Source: Chloromonas sp. AAM2 (lineage: Eukaryota; Chlorophyta; Chlorophyceae; Chlamydomonadales; Chlamydomonadaceae). Taken from it: DNA of 64,000 nucleotides. How positions within the stretch are numbered: position 1 is the stretch's first letter; each line of letters begins with the position of its first letter. Shown one piece after another: positions 23,801-35,600 of this stretch. The stretch is from the NCBI GenBank assembly GCA_004335635.1, contig QAXH01005449.1, positions 67,754-131,753 of the forward strand, written 5' to 3'. A program made the position numbers and the translations under genes. The notes under the pieces were generated by a model. The model worked only from the letters and a program-made list of their open reading frames with translations, was not told where the DNA came from and did no database searches.

Positions 23801-24803
23801 TATCAGACATGTAAAGAATCCCACCCGCCCTGGTGGTGGTCACAGCAGGAATCGACAGATTCTCGAGGTTACGACATGGTCTGAGCCATGGTGCGAGCTC
23901 ACAACACACAACACGCACTTGCATGCAGCAGCATTTCACGGTGACCCCTGCTGCCGTGTGAGTTTTGTTGACTGCCGCAGTTTGGATCCTCTGAACCTAT
24001 TGCCCATGGTACCGATTTGCATCCTTGAAAGCTAGTGCCTAGATATCAATACGCACCCAGCAGTTGTGATGCCAACATCGCCTCGATGTTGCCGCCGCGC
24101 CGCAGGGCCTGGATGCAACGGCTGACGATTGTAGTCTCACTGCATGCACGCACGATTGCTATCCTTGGAGGGAAGCAGTGTCTGCTGCCTAGACAAGCTG
24201 GGTGGAGACCAAAGCATGATCAACACACCAAGCACCTGTGCCGGTGCTGTATTGCAAGGGGTATGCACCGTGAGTAGAACGTCACATGATGAGTGCGCTG
24301 CCGCTACCATGTCTTACTTGAGCATAGCGTCTTCAACACGCACATCCTCACGGAAGAAGGCGACCAGAGCTTGCAGAGCCTTCTCTCTTGTTTCACGCCT
24401 ACACATCAGTGGCACAAACACAACAACTTTGGCAATCACAAAAGAGATTGCAGTTCAACCCAGGGCCATGCACCAGAGCAGTAGGTGTGCTTGTTATTCT
24501 GTGTTGAGCAGACTCAGCCTCCACAGGAACCCGTGGCTGTTCACAAGTTACCTTTTCTCGAACAGGTCCGCCACCGCTTGGCTGAACAGGTCAACCGTCT
24601 CGGACTCATCTCTGTTTTCGTAAGCCGTAGTCCATGCGGAGGATGTAGTCGATGATGCATCCTCAAACCCGCTATCAGTGCTTCCCCGGCTGGCCAGAGC
24701 CTTCTCTAGGCCCTTCTCTGCGCAGTTCAGGAATGATGACAGTTCCCGTCCAGAAAGGTGACAAATGAGTAGAGGCTGTAGGTTGCGACTTACTTCGGCC
24801 CAT
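20863..24803 (-). CDS. Interferon-related developmental regulator (IFRD) family protein
   Basis: Homolog of IFRD1/IFRD2 and their plant relatives: helical-repeat (ARM-like) proteins reported as transcription co-regulators and, for IFRD2, as ribosome-associated translation factors. Twelve exons: 24794-24803, 24552-24717, 24318-24398, 24057-24139, 23601-23637, 23350-23410, 22973-23081, 22624-22760, 22214-22387, 21702-21941, 21272-21372 and 20863-20971, giving 435 aa. Landmarks: MGRKKGLEK start, ADLFEKRRETREKALQALV, VRVAAIDALSMACFV, VRGAAGEALAVVL followed by an acidic stretch, and the C-terminal IFRD domain with AMKATFRGVMALVEKG, LHALFNFTPAEERASRLTAT and the final SPSSADSKWRTHERKGDRAY. The first exon is only 10 nt, and small exons 5 and 6 were chosen by phase, so those are the least certain parts. 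The molecular role in algae is unknown. Confidence 0.85.
23681..23718. repeat. 12-bp tandem repeat x 3
   Basis: GAGGTGTGCGGG repeated three times, within an intron of the IFRD gene. Confidence 0.9.
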
Positions 24804-26187
24804 GCTGTCACGGCAACGGCGCCAACAATACTTAGGGTGGAGTCCAACAATATTCAGAAGCCTCGCTCGCGTGACGAGCTACGATTACTGTACTTGTACG
24901 TGCGTGCTGTAGTGTCATGGCTGAGGTGTATCGAAGCGGTGCAGGCGCACTGGATAACCTGTTCGTGGTCAACAGTCATGTAACGCCTTTCACCTTTTCG
25001 GAATCCCTCCTCCTCTAACACCATTGCAGAGTGACCCACCAGTAGGTTTGCCCAGGGATTCATCAATGCTGCAACTTGACCCTCTGCGTCACCGCCCTTT
25101 TTGAACATGCCCCTCTGAATCCCGCTGACTTGCTGAGCATTTTATTTCCCACAACGAAAATGCGCTCTGAAGAAGCTGACCTCGTTGAAGACAATGGGCA
25201 AGTTAAAAATTGTCCCAGAACTGGTGCCCTTTTGTGGTATCAACTTTCATCAACAAACATGGAAGCAGGACTCTTGTACCGCCTGCCACCAACCCCAGGC
25301 TCAAATTGACCGGCAGCACTAATTCTCCTGCCTCATCTGTTTGTCAGGCTCGGACATTCTGCGGACTGTGCGGGCTCTGATGCATGTGCCTGCAGCTGCG
25401 TGGACCAAGAGGTTCTGATGTGCTGTTTGACTCGACTGTGATCCATGAATGTCATCTGGTGATGAAGTGCCTCAGTGATCACTTCCTTCTCACCATATAT
25501 CCCAGGAGGGAGTGTACACCATGAAGCACGATCTAGTGATTTACCTGGTTAGAGGGAGGTGAGACACACCTAGCTGATGGTGGCGGTCGCTTTTTGAAAC
25601 ATGGCAAGAGGAATAGCCGTTCTGTTAGTTACTGTGCTACCGCATATGAGAAGACCCCAGCAGTTTGGCGCCTCATTTGGAATCTTTGGAACCCTTGCTT
25701 AAATTTTGCTGGTGCAACGTGATGGAACATGACAGGCTCCAGAAGTGGTTGAAAAATGTGGTACAGTCGGATGGAAAGCTGCCAGTACTTACAACACCAG
25801 GAGTGAAGTGTTTACCCAACCGTTTGTGGATATTGTGGTGCAGCATGCCGGAGCTGGTGCAGCACAGAAGCTACCCTGTCTTTTGACACCTGACTCTCGT
25901 TTACAGTAAACAGCTGTACAGGCGCTAAGCTCTGCAAATCTCGCACCACAGAACTGGAAGCACGCCTCTGTGCTACAAGCACACCCACTGCCACCGTTCT
26001 TACGTAAAGTGGGTTTTGGTGACTGAGTGCACTTAGAAACAGTGAGGCTTGGATGACCACTGAGGGCACTGAATACCACGTCAGAGTGGAACTATATATT
26101 CGGGCAACAAAAATCCTGGCATTGCACCACAACCAGTGATGGCCGCATCTCAGCTGGTTGCGTCGGTCGAATGAAGATTGTCAAAAC
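24804..26187. other. Intergenic region between IFRD and psaH
   Basis: Holds the IFRD promoter side and the psaH 3' flank. A minus-strand copy of the 20-bp dispersed motif is at 25209-25225. No conserved coding sequence is seen. Confidence 0.5.
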
Positions 26188-27291
26188 TTAAATGCGGCTG
26201 CGCAGGGATCCGCCCTTGCCGTTCTCGGTCTTGCCCTCCCGTGGGCCCTTGGTGATTGGAAGCTCAACAGCAGATGAACCTTTCAGGCCCCACAGAGCAA
26301 TCGCACCAATGCCAGCTGCGTGGAAGACACATACAAGCACAATGCGTATGTCAGTGAGAGTTCATGCACCTTAGTTCGCATGCTGTTCACGCGAGCATGC
26401 CAGCACTTGGCTGTGGCGAAGCAACGAGTAGCTTCACAGCAAATCGTAATAATCATATGCGGCAACCAGGTACAGGTTGAGTGTCTCATGCAGTGAAGCG
26501 AAGGACATAGGTACTGATGCATGCAGGTGATTGTCAATGATACTCACACAGGGCAACGAAACCGTTGAGTGCCTCGCGGCGGGTCAAGATGTCAGTTGCC
26601 TGCTTGAAGAAAGTCTCCTGCAGACCAGGGTAGCGCTTGGGCTCATCCACGCCGTACATGTCCCAAGCCCCAGTGGTGTTCTCCAGGTCCTGCATGCAGT
26701 TAGGTCGTGCAATCAATCAGCCGGCTGCTGACCATATGTGACAAGATGATGGATAGACTGAGTGATGACAACGCATTGCCGAAGGGCTGGATTGAATTGG
26801 CCCTGCCAGCGTGCTACAGGTGGCTGCAACTGCATGCCCAGCCGCAGCCCATGCACAGCAAGGAAAAGCCGATCGAAGCTGCGCCTCACTGCTGCAGTTT
26901 CTCATCAAACGCGCAGCGCGCTGCTGCACGATGTTGATTGTGGTTGCTCGCCTCCGCACAGCAGTGCGTGTGGGTGCGTTGCTACGCCTCAAATGGACCC
27001 CCAAGACCATATCCATTAGCCGAAGCATCGCCGCACCTTCAGATCAAAGTACTTGCTGTTCTCGCCATACTTGGCCTTGACCTGCACCGACCTGCGCAGG
27101 GCAAGGTGGAAGGCAGAACCTAGTACTCCAAAGCGAAACATAGTACTCCTGAAAACGCAACCCGCGCAGTGGTAATAGCTGCGCCATTGTGTGTGGCTTT
27201 TCAAGACGCACCGGCGGGTAGCCAGGCTGGGGCGCTGGGCCTTGGCGGACAACTTGGCGAAGGAGCTCTGCTTTGCGCACAGGGAGGCCAT
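26188..27291 (-). CDS. psaH: Photosystem I reaction centre subunit VI (PsaH), precursor
   Basis: Small one-span subunit of photosystem I on the stromal side, at the docking site for light-harvesting complex II in state transitions. Four exons: 27212-27291, 27037-27091, 26548-26689 and 26188-26315, giving 134 aa; the Chlamydomonas precursor is about 130. The start MASLCAKQSSFAKLSAKAQR is a typical stromal transit peptide, with processing probably near VQVKA/KYGENS. The mature part shows KYGENSKYFDLKDLENTTG, WDMYGVDEPKRYPG, a membrane segment around VALSGIGAIALWGLKG, and ELPITKGPREG with the chlorophyte tail ENGKGGSLRSRI. All splice junctions are canonical and in phase. It is nuclear-encoded, as in all green algae and plants. 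Confidence 0.97.
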
Positions 27292-29650
27292 TGCGTCGCG
27301 AAAAATGTAATTGGGATATAGCAACTGGCCTCTTGACGCTCGACAGAGACGACTCACCATAGACAGATCCCACCGGTCACAGTTCTCACTCTAAAACCCT
27401 GACATGGGGCCTCAGCAAGAAGTGTTCCTCGTCTCTATCTCCTGCTCCTTCTGCTTCTGCTTCTGCTGCTCCTGTTGTGCAGGAACTGTTTGTGTCTCCT
27501 GCTCCTCCTGCATTGCCGCAATTGAGTCAGAAGCGGCGCAACCAGTAACATGGGTCGGGACAGGTACTGAATGTGACACTTACAATGAGGCTATTTAAGT
27601 TACGGTTATAACAACATTGGCTCTGCCGTGCGTGCTATGGCATGCTTGGTGCGCGTGCAGGCTTGGTGCATCCGTTGTCCTGTTGACAGAGTAATCACAA
27701 TCACCAACCTCAGACTAACGCATGATGTGCTAAGGCATGGAAGCTCTCAACCGACCTCTGGCAAGGCATCGCAGTATCCCGGCCTGTACTGTGTAACCCT
27801 GCCTGTCCGCTGTCGGGTTTGCATGTGTTTGCTGTGCTCTGGTGAGCCTCCTGTATGTTCTTGGCCAGGGGGTAGGCACAAGATTATCTTTCAACGTTTA
27901 CCGGGTTCAGGCCAGTTTTTTTCGCGGCAATGGCCTGGACACACTCCCAGGAGCTTACATTCAAATTCTGAGGACATTCTGAGCTGGTCAGGAACAGGGG
28001 GGTCTGTGGGCGGGTCAGGGGCGAAAACGGAAATATGAGGCCTTGGAAAATTCGTTCTGCAGGCCATCCATGAGTCAGAATCAATGTCTGCATTTGCCAT
28101 TGTGACGGGCTTATTGAGATCTACACGATGACGTACTCCAAATGGTCAGGAAACCCATGCTGGTCCGGAAACCGCCGCCAAAGGGCAGGGGTGCTCAGAA
28201 CCGGCAACGGACTCTGACCCCTGGAACCTGACTCGATCCTTATCAGACCCTGAAAGCTGAACAGATCTTTGGCTTTAATAGTGCATTGGACATCTCTAAT
28301 CAAACCGAGCACAACAGGTGGGCCAGACACGAAACCTGAACAGTTCGTTAGTTGTAATAGTGCAGTGGAAAGCTCTCATGAAACTCAACACAATGGCGTA
28401 CTCAAACTCTAGAATGGGCCCGTATATTGGCTGTAAGGCCCCTCCCTGGCCAAAAGTGAGGTGTGGGTCAGAAAATAGGAGTGCCTACCCCTGTTCTTGG
28501 CACATATTGTGTATACTTGAACATATGTTCGGACACCTATGCTAATGCGGACTCTGTGGACGCCATGTGATTCTTGACACTTGGCCTGACAGAAGGCGCA
28601 ACACCTGTTTGTAGAAAGTAATAATGTGCTTTTGTCACGCCACCAGCTCAGCCTTTATTGTAGTGTCCGTCAACACATGCCCATGGGTATCCCACAGCCT
28701 GTACTGCTCCCAATGCACCCCTCTGGGTAAAGGCACCCGCTTGTTCTGGTGTAACAAGTCTGTGAACCGAACGGGCGTGAGCATTACAATGTCTGTGGAC
28801 GCAACCCTGCTAAAACCCTACGTTTCTAGGCCTTTGCGTCCAGCACGGCCGTTGAACGTGCTTTCTGGTGTGCACTCCCTCCTTGTAACCCAGCCCTGCC
28901 TGTTTGCGGTTGGGTTTGCCCTGATTCCAACGTTACAATTATTCGCTTGCATTGACTTTTAGAATACTTTGTGTGGTGACAGGATGTCAGGCAATGCCAG
29001 TGCCAGTGCTTGCTGCTCGGCAATGCCAGTGCCAAACATCCTGCCACAGTGGCTTTACAATTGTATTTGTACTGCAATTGCAATGTCATTGCTACAGCAA
29101 AGAATTGATTTCCTCTACATGGTTAGCTCAATCCGTTCATGGACAACTCTTACTGATCCAAACTCAAAATCTGACCAGTTGCTGGCTACCCACAACACGC
29201 GTGTATCAAACTCTCATATCAAGCTGTTCGCTATCTGCAACACCCGTACAAAACAGTGCACAACACATCTACCAACTGGCCAATGGTAACTTTGGAAAGG
29301 CTGGGAAGACTGATTCACGGTAAGAAACCATTATTTTTCAGTAGCAATGGCACCCAAATAATGCGCAAATGTTTGGTGGAGTTACCATCTTCTGTTGCTA
29401 TCCATGGCAAGCAGTTCCTGGGCGGCCAATGCCCACTATCTATACAAAGGTCAAATGGCGGTATAGGCACCAGACGGTGTGATATGGATGAATGTCAATG
29501 AGCGCACTGACAGTGACACGCGTCGCCACCGACGGCTTTGGCGTCATTTGCTTGAAGGACTGTCTCAAGCTATGCAATACACCTCCAAAAGCGTGGGAAG
29601 CTGCCCTCTTGGTTGCCAGGCAGATACATGCAGGTGAGCATAACCTTTTT
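27292..29650. other. 2.4-kb gene-poor region with dispersed repeat
   Basis: Contains the psaH promoter side, a CT-rich low-complexity stretch near 27430-27515, the repeat copy at 28523-28849, and the 3' flank of the SMP-C2 gene. No gene is seen. Confidence 0.5.
28523..28849 (+). repeat. Dispersed repeat of about 320 bp, copy 1
   Basis: Aligns along its length, by eye at roughly 85-90 percent identity, with 44453-44770 in the same orientation. It begins near TTCGGACACCTATGC and ends near TTTCTAGGCCTTTGCGTCC. The copies differ by small indels, and sequence diverges sharply after CACGGC. No coding capacity is shared. Confidence 0.85.
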
Positions 29651-32600
29651 TCACTGGCGGCGCGGCCTGCCGCCTTCAGGCGCCGCCCCGTTGCGGCTGT
29701 AAACCAAGGACGACCACACGCCGTCATGCTTTGCATCCTCCTCCCTGCCTTCCCCAGACGACCCGTGAACCCCTCCACCATTGGATGTCTTTTCACCGAC
29801 TTGTGTGCCGTCCTTGATGCTGCTGTTGGAGTCATCACTGCCCATAGCACTTTGCACTTCACTCTTGCCTGTGTTCACCGCTTGTGATCCTGACACACGC
29901 TTGCTGCCAACTGCTTCAGGCGTCTCGCTGCTTTCCACCTCCACTGCTGGACCTTGCTGCCCGTCTTCAGATGTGGTAAATATGTCGCTGGCAGGTGCCG
30001 TTGAATTGCCTGATGCGTCTGGGCCAGCGCTGTGACTGCCACTGCGGCTGCGACGGTTGGGTTCGGCGTTGCTGTTGGCTGTGGATGGTGGCCAGCCGCC
30101 CTGTAGCCACGCCCCAAGCCACGTGAGCCCTGTCGCGCCTTGTTGCCCCACGGCCTTGATGCCGCCAGGGGGACGGGCCGGGACAGCCAGCTGCTGTAAT
30201 GAGTCAGACTTCACCCAAAATCCTGACTCTGGCTTGAGAGTAGGAGTGGCCGGTTCTGAACTTGGTCCAGAGCCAGCCCCTGAGGCCTTGACTTCACCAG
30301 CTGAATCCTTGTTGCCGGTTGTCTCACCATTTGTGATAGTGGCAGTGGCAGCGGTGGTACTGCTTGCTGTTGCACCCGCAGACGGCACACCAACCGGAGG
30401 CCATTGGCTGGCTGGTGTGCCGACGCTGGCACTGCTGCCATTGCTGCCTGTTGTTGCTTGTTTGGACGGGACACCGATGGGCGGCCACTGGCTGGCGGGT
30501 GTGCCGCCCGAGGGTGCGCCGCCTTCTCCGTCGGAACCACGCCCAGCAGCGCCCCGGGCAGCCAAGGCGTTCTGGGTCTGCGTGCTCATTCTGCCCCACC
30601 AATCCTGCAGCCCACACAACTCGCACTCAAACGTGAGTGGTCCTGCACTGCAACTGAGTCGTCGGTGTAAACCTGTTACTTCACGCAGGCGGGACCAAGA
30701 TGGCAGTTGACAGGCAAGCCAGACATACTTGGTCATACACATGGCTAGCTGCTCCTGTGCTGGAGGTAACGCTTTGAGTGGTGGCTAAGCCCATCGTGCA
30801 AGCCCATGTCCGTGTGCAGGCACACGCAGGTGGCGATGGCCTGACTTACAAAACGTGAGCTACACCACCAGACTACCTGCTAGAATTGAGGCAACACACT
30901 ACCTTGCACTTCCTCTGGACAAATCGCAGGAATGGCTTGCTTGAGATTCGTCTCACCTGTACTTTGGGTATCCAGTCCTGTCCCAGCTTGACCCGCAGCT
31001 CCTCGCCTGTCTGCACCGCACTGACTGTGTACTTGTTGGCGGCCCGCACCTGAAGCGGCAGTCAGCACAGCAGCAGCACTGCGGTATCCCATGATATGAT
31101 TGCACCTGGGGTGCAGCCCTGCCACACACTCTCGACTGCTCAAACCATGTCACGATCACGTGTCTCTGTGATCCTTGCACCCTGCACCGACAGACATGCA
31201 CAAATGGCGGGATGTCCTCCCTGAACCGCCTGTGCACACAACATCACACACATGGCACCCATTGGCTTGTGAATTTGTACACGTGGGGAGTCACCTAAAT
31301 CCAAGACGAATTGGAGCACCAACCCCTGGTGCACACACGTACCCGCTCTCCCACCGCGTCCAGCAACGCCTTGTTGACTCGTGACAGGGCGCCCGCAGTC
31401 TCGCCGTCCACCTCATCCTGGCCAGCAACAGCAACCGCAGTGCTGCTGGCCACCACAAGCTTTGGCGATGTCGCCGTCAACACTTCAGCATGCGCTTGCG
31501 CCAGGTGTGGCAGGGGCAGGGCGCCCTGTGCTGCAGTGGAGGGCGCCATGTGTGCAATCCGCACCAGCACCTCCCCGTTGCCGCCCTCTGTGAGCGGCAG
31601 CCACTGCTCCCACACACTGCCTGGTGAAGGCACCACAAGCGTCACGTCTAGCTCTGCATAGCCCAAGTCCTCATCGGGTGGAATGACGGCCACATCCATC
31701 ACTTGCACCCGGAGAATGGAGGGTGTGTGGGGGGACCTGTCCGGGAGGCCGGTGGAGGTGGAAGCCCCTGGACGGGCGGGGCTGGCAGGGGCAGGGTCGC
31801 CAGGGATAGGTGGGTATGGTTTGAGGCCACTGCTGCGTGCAGGGCCTGAGGGTGGTGGGCTGGCGGTACCTGGGGGTGTGCCGGTGGGTCGGCTGCTTGG
31901 CGGCAGGGACCAGCTGCGGATTTGACTGGGGCCGCGGTTGGCTGCACCACCCTCCTTGGCTGTTGAAGGTTGGGCACTGGTGGGTGGCACAGGCGCAGTG
32001 GGCTTGCTGGGTGACTGCCCTGGTGCAGCAGCTGGGCTGTGGACCTCTGAGCTGGTGTTCTGTGCAGGTGTGGTGACGGGTGATGCAGTGGTTTCGATGG
32101 TTGTGGAGCCGCGGCGCTCTGGCTGCTGCGGCTGGCTGTGGGTGTGGGCCGGTTGTGATTGGCGCTGTGCTGAGGAGGGCAGGTCGAGGGGGAAGAGTGA
32201 GGAGTGGTTCCATGTGGGGGAGGTGGTACCGCGGATGACTGGTGTGACCTGCATGACGTGACGTGCAGCCCGGGAACGGACAAGAAACTGACGCAGAGGA
32301 GCGGGTTGTGTTGTGAGGGTCTGAAAACACGACATAGAAGCAGTTGCGCACGACAGCCCCTGGTACAAGCAACCTTCGCCAACAACGCCTTCATGCAGTT
32401 GTCATGCATGGATTTTGGCTCCAGTGCCTTGAACTGCGAGTCTGATACTGTGTTGTCACATTCAAGTTGCTTGGAGATTCCTGTCCAACCCGGTACCTGC
32501 TGAGATCACACATCCCCGGCACCTGCTGAGGTCACACATCCCCGGCACCTGCTGAGATCAGGCATTCCCTGTACCTGTCGTGCACCCGCAAACGTGAGGC

Positions 32601-35600
32601 TTGCGTAAGCATTACGATCCGTCCCAATGAGGGCCGAGGGGCGCGGCATGAGGCCCCGCGCAGCCACCACCACCACCTGCACAAAATGGGAACGCACACA
32701 CTACGTTTGATGGGGTCCCGTCCCAGCACAGGCAATAGGCAGCAGCCAGGAGCTACGCCAGTACTGAGAAATAGCTATCGCAGTAAGCATTGAAAGGCCA
32801 GGGGCGGTGCAACATGGTGCACTGCAGTACAGTTCCGCCGCTGCCCTGTGCAGTTGGTTGATGTGACAGGCAGCCCTGTGCGTGTCTGCTGCTGACCTGT
32901 AGCGTAGATGTGGATGCCGTGGCGAATGCATCGCTGCTGAGCAGGGCCACCATCTGCTGCACTGCGGGCGAGCTCGGGCTACCAGGCACCACCACCAGCC
33001 GCACGCGCAGCTCCCCACTCTCCTCGCCAGCCAACTGAACCCAACGATCCTGAGACCAGCAAGCAGTGCACACACACGCACAAACAGGTCATCTGATCGT
33101 TTCATTGCAGGCTGTGCACACAAGCATGCTCCACAACAGACACATTCCTGCATAAATCCCGTCGCACTGCAGACAACGCTGCGGCAGCCATGTCATGCAA
33201 AGCTTCACCTGTATTGCGCTCTCCGCCGCCATGTCCAGGCTCAGTGAAGCGCCTCCCAGGGAGTCGTCCCGGCTCACACCGCTATCCCACACGTCCATGC
33301 GCACCCTGGGAGCAGTAGGGACACGCACCGCAGCACAACCATACCACTCTGCTGAGCATGTTTTAACTCCATGACGTACACGGCATTGCCCCACCATGAA
33401 TGTACCACTGCACCCGTGACACCCTGCCGCGACTGGACCAACCGCACAGGAGCTGCATTTCAAACCGAGCTGAGATGCTCAGTGCTAGCCGCAGATTAGC
33501 ATGGCATCGACAGCCTGCTGAGTGCACTGCCCTATGCTGCACTTTACTGTGCCATTTCCATGCGCCCGCACCCACTGACCTGCGTGTGAGCAGGCTGGCA
33601 TTCTCTGGGAAGACGAAGGTCTCTCCCCAGACGGGCCTCAGGGAGTTGTAGATGGTACGCGTGCGGTAGGTGCCCCCACCGTAGCTGATCTGCGCGCATG
33701 CAATGGAACGGGACGGGACGGGTTCTTCTCTCACAGCCAAGCCGTAATCAGAAAGATGCAATCGACTGCTGCTCTGGGTTACTCATGATGCATGCTCCTG
33801 CTTGCCAGATTCAACCCGTTGTCAGCGAGATACAATCAGCTAGTAGTGGTAGTTTTTTAGCTGACAGACTTACAATAAGTTTAGCAACCGAAGAGACCAC
33901 GACCGGGCACAGCTCTGATATGCTCATGCTCTTGCTCAAGACAGGTTTGTGATGACTGCAGTGCATAAATGCATGAGCATGCGATCCCAACTGTGTTCTG
34001 TGGCCATTGTGCGGATTCATCCATACTGGCCTGAGCGGCGTCCATCCATTCCGTGCCTTTGCCTGTGCGAGTATGACACAGGACGCCACGGGCCAAGCAA
34101 CAAATCCGAAAGAGACAGGCGTCGCTTCTATGCGACTGTGTGGCCGAACAACAACACCAAAAACATATGGGTCCAACGTGCCTGGACGTATGGGTCTGAC
34201 GTGCCTGCCCAGTCACGAGCAGCCAGCTCCTTGCCTGCAAGCAGCAATGAGACAACGCTTGAGCTTACTGGTTGTGTGGCAAAAAGAAGCCAGAATATCC
34301 AGCTGGCGGCCTGCGGCACCACATCAGGTGTATATACATGCGACCTCCTGCAGCCCTGCGTGACCCACCCTCCATAATCTGCAGCACCACTGTCCTTTGC
34401 CCCGGCGTCTTGTAGGCCGCGGCCGGCAGCTGAGCCGCTGCGTACGCCCACGGGTCCACGGACAGGCCCAGAGTGATGCACGCGTTGCGGGAGGCGCACT
34501 TCTCAAGTGGCAGAGTGACCTGCACCACATCACACAATTATGGCCCTACACAAGCTGACACACAGAGCATGTTCATCCAGATCCAACAATCTCTTTGATG
34601 GGATGATTTCTGGCTACATGGCTTCCCGACAGTCTTGCCTCGCCCGTCTCCCGTCCCTCCATGCTGCTGTGCCTGTCTCACCTACCCTCCATGGCCCCAT
34701 GGCTGGTTGCCACCTGAGCGCCAGCGGCTCCCTGTCCCTCCCCAGCGCCCACATGAGTGTGCACCCGTCCTTGGTGGCCATCAGGTGCACAAGCACGCGG
34801 CCCAGCACCACCTGACCGCGGGACGCGTCACGCACCTGTGCACGCTCATGCACAGCACACGCAACTATTGGGGTTCAGCCGAGTGTAGAAGCAGCAATCC
34901 AATAAGAAGGGCACTACGACTGCAATACCTGTGCTGGCATTACTATTGATTGTCTAGGCTTGACACATGATCATTGATTTGTGCAAGTTGGATACCTGGT
35001 GCGCCCATGCATAGGCGCAACCCACACAAACCACCCAGCTATGGGAACATGATCACGAGCATGCAGGCTCCTTGATAATGTTATTTGGGAATGGCTTGCC
35101 TGAAGTTCCACGATGCCTGACTTGCTCCCCAGCTCCACATTGATCAGTTCATTCAAGGAAATGCGCCCCTCAGCGGACACCTGTGGGAAAGAGTGCACGA
35201 ATGCACAAGGCCCAACTCACAACCTGGCAGGTTAATGCCTTGGGCTGCTTAAGAACGCAGCAGCCTGAGGATATGATGCAGTGCAGCACCAACTTTTCCC
35301 ACTGTATGTAGGCGTTCAGGCGATGCCAACTCTGCAAGCTCAAGCAGAAGAGCAGTGCGACAGCTGTTGCAGGATCACTCAGACTGCGGGCTGAGGCCTG
35401 CATTGAGCCAGGATTTGTGCAACATGTGCAATGGAATGCATGGCACTTGGGGCAATGGCATGGTCAAGCGGGAGCACAACTAGACAGCTAAACTTGCAGG
35501 AGTGTGGCATGTGCTCACCAGCCGCGTGGCGCTCCTGCGTTGCAGCTTGCTGTCCAGGTTGGTCACCAACACATACACAGCAGGGCGCCGCCTCAGCGCG

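Noticed and set aside
32493..32572. CRISPR-like direct repeats
   Set aside because: The units are contiguous with no spacers, in a eukaryotic intron. This is a minisatellite.
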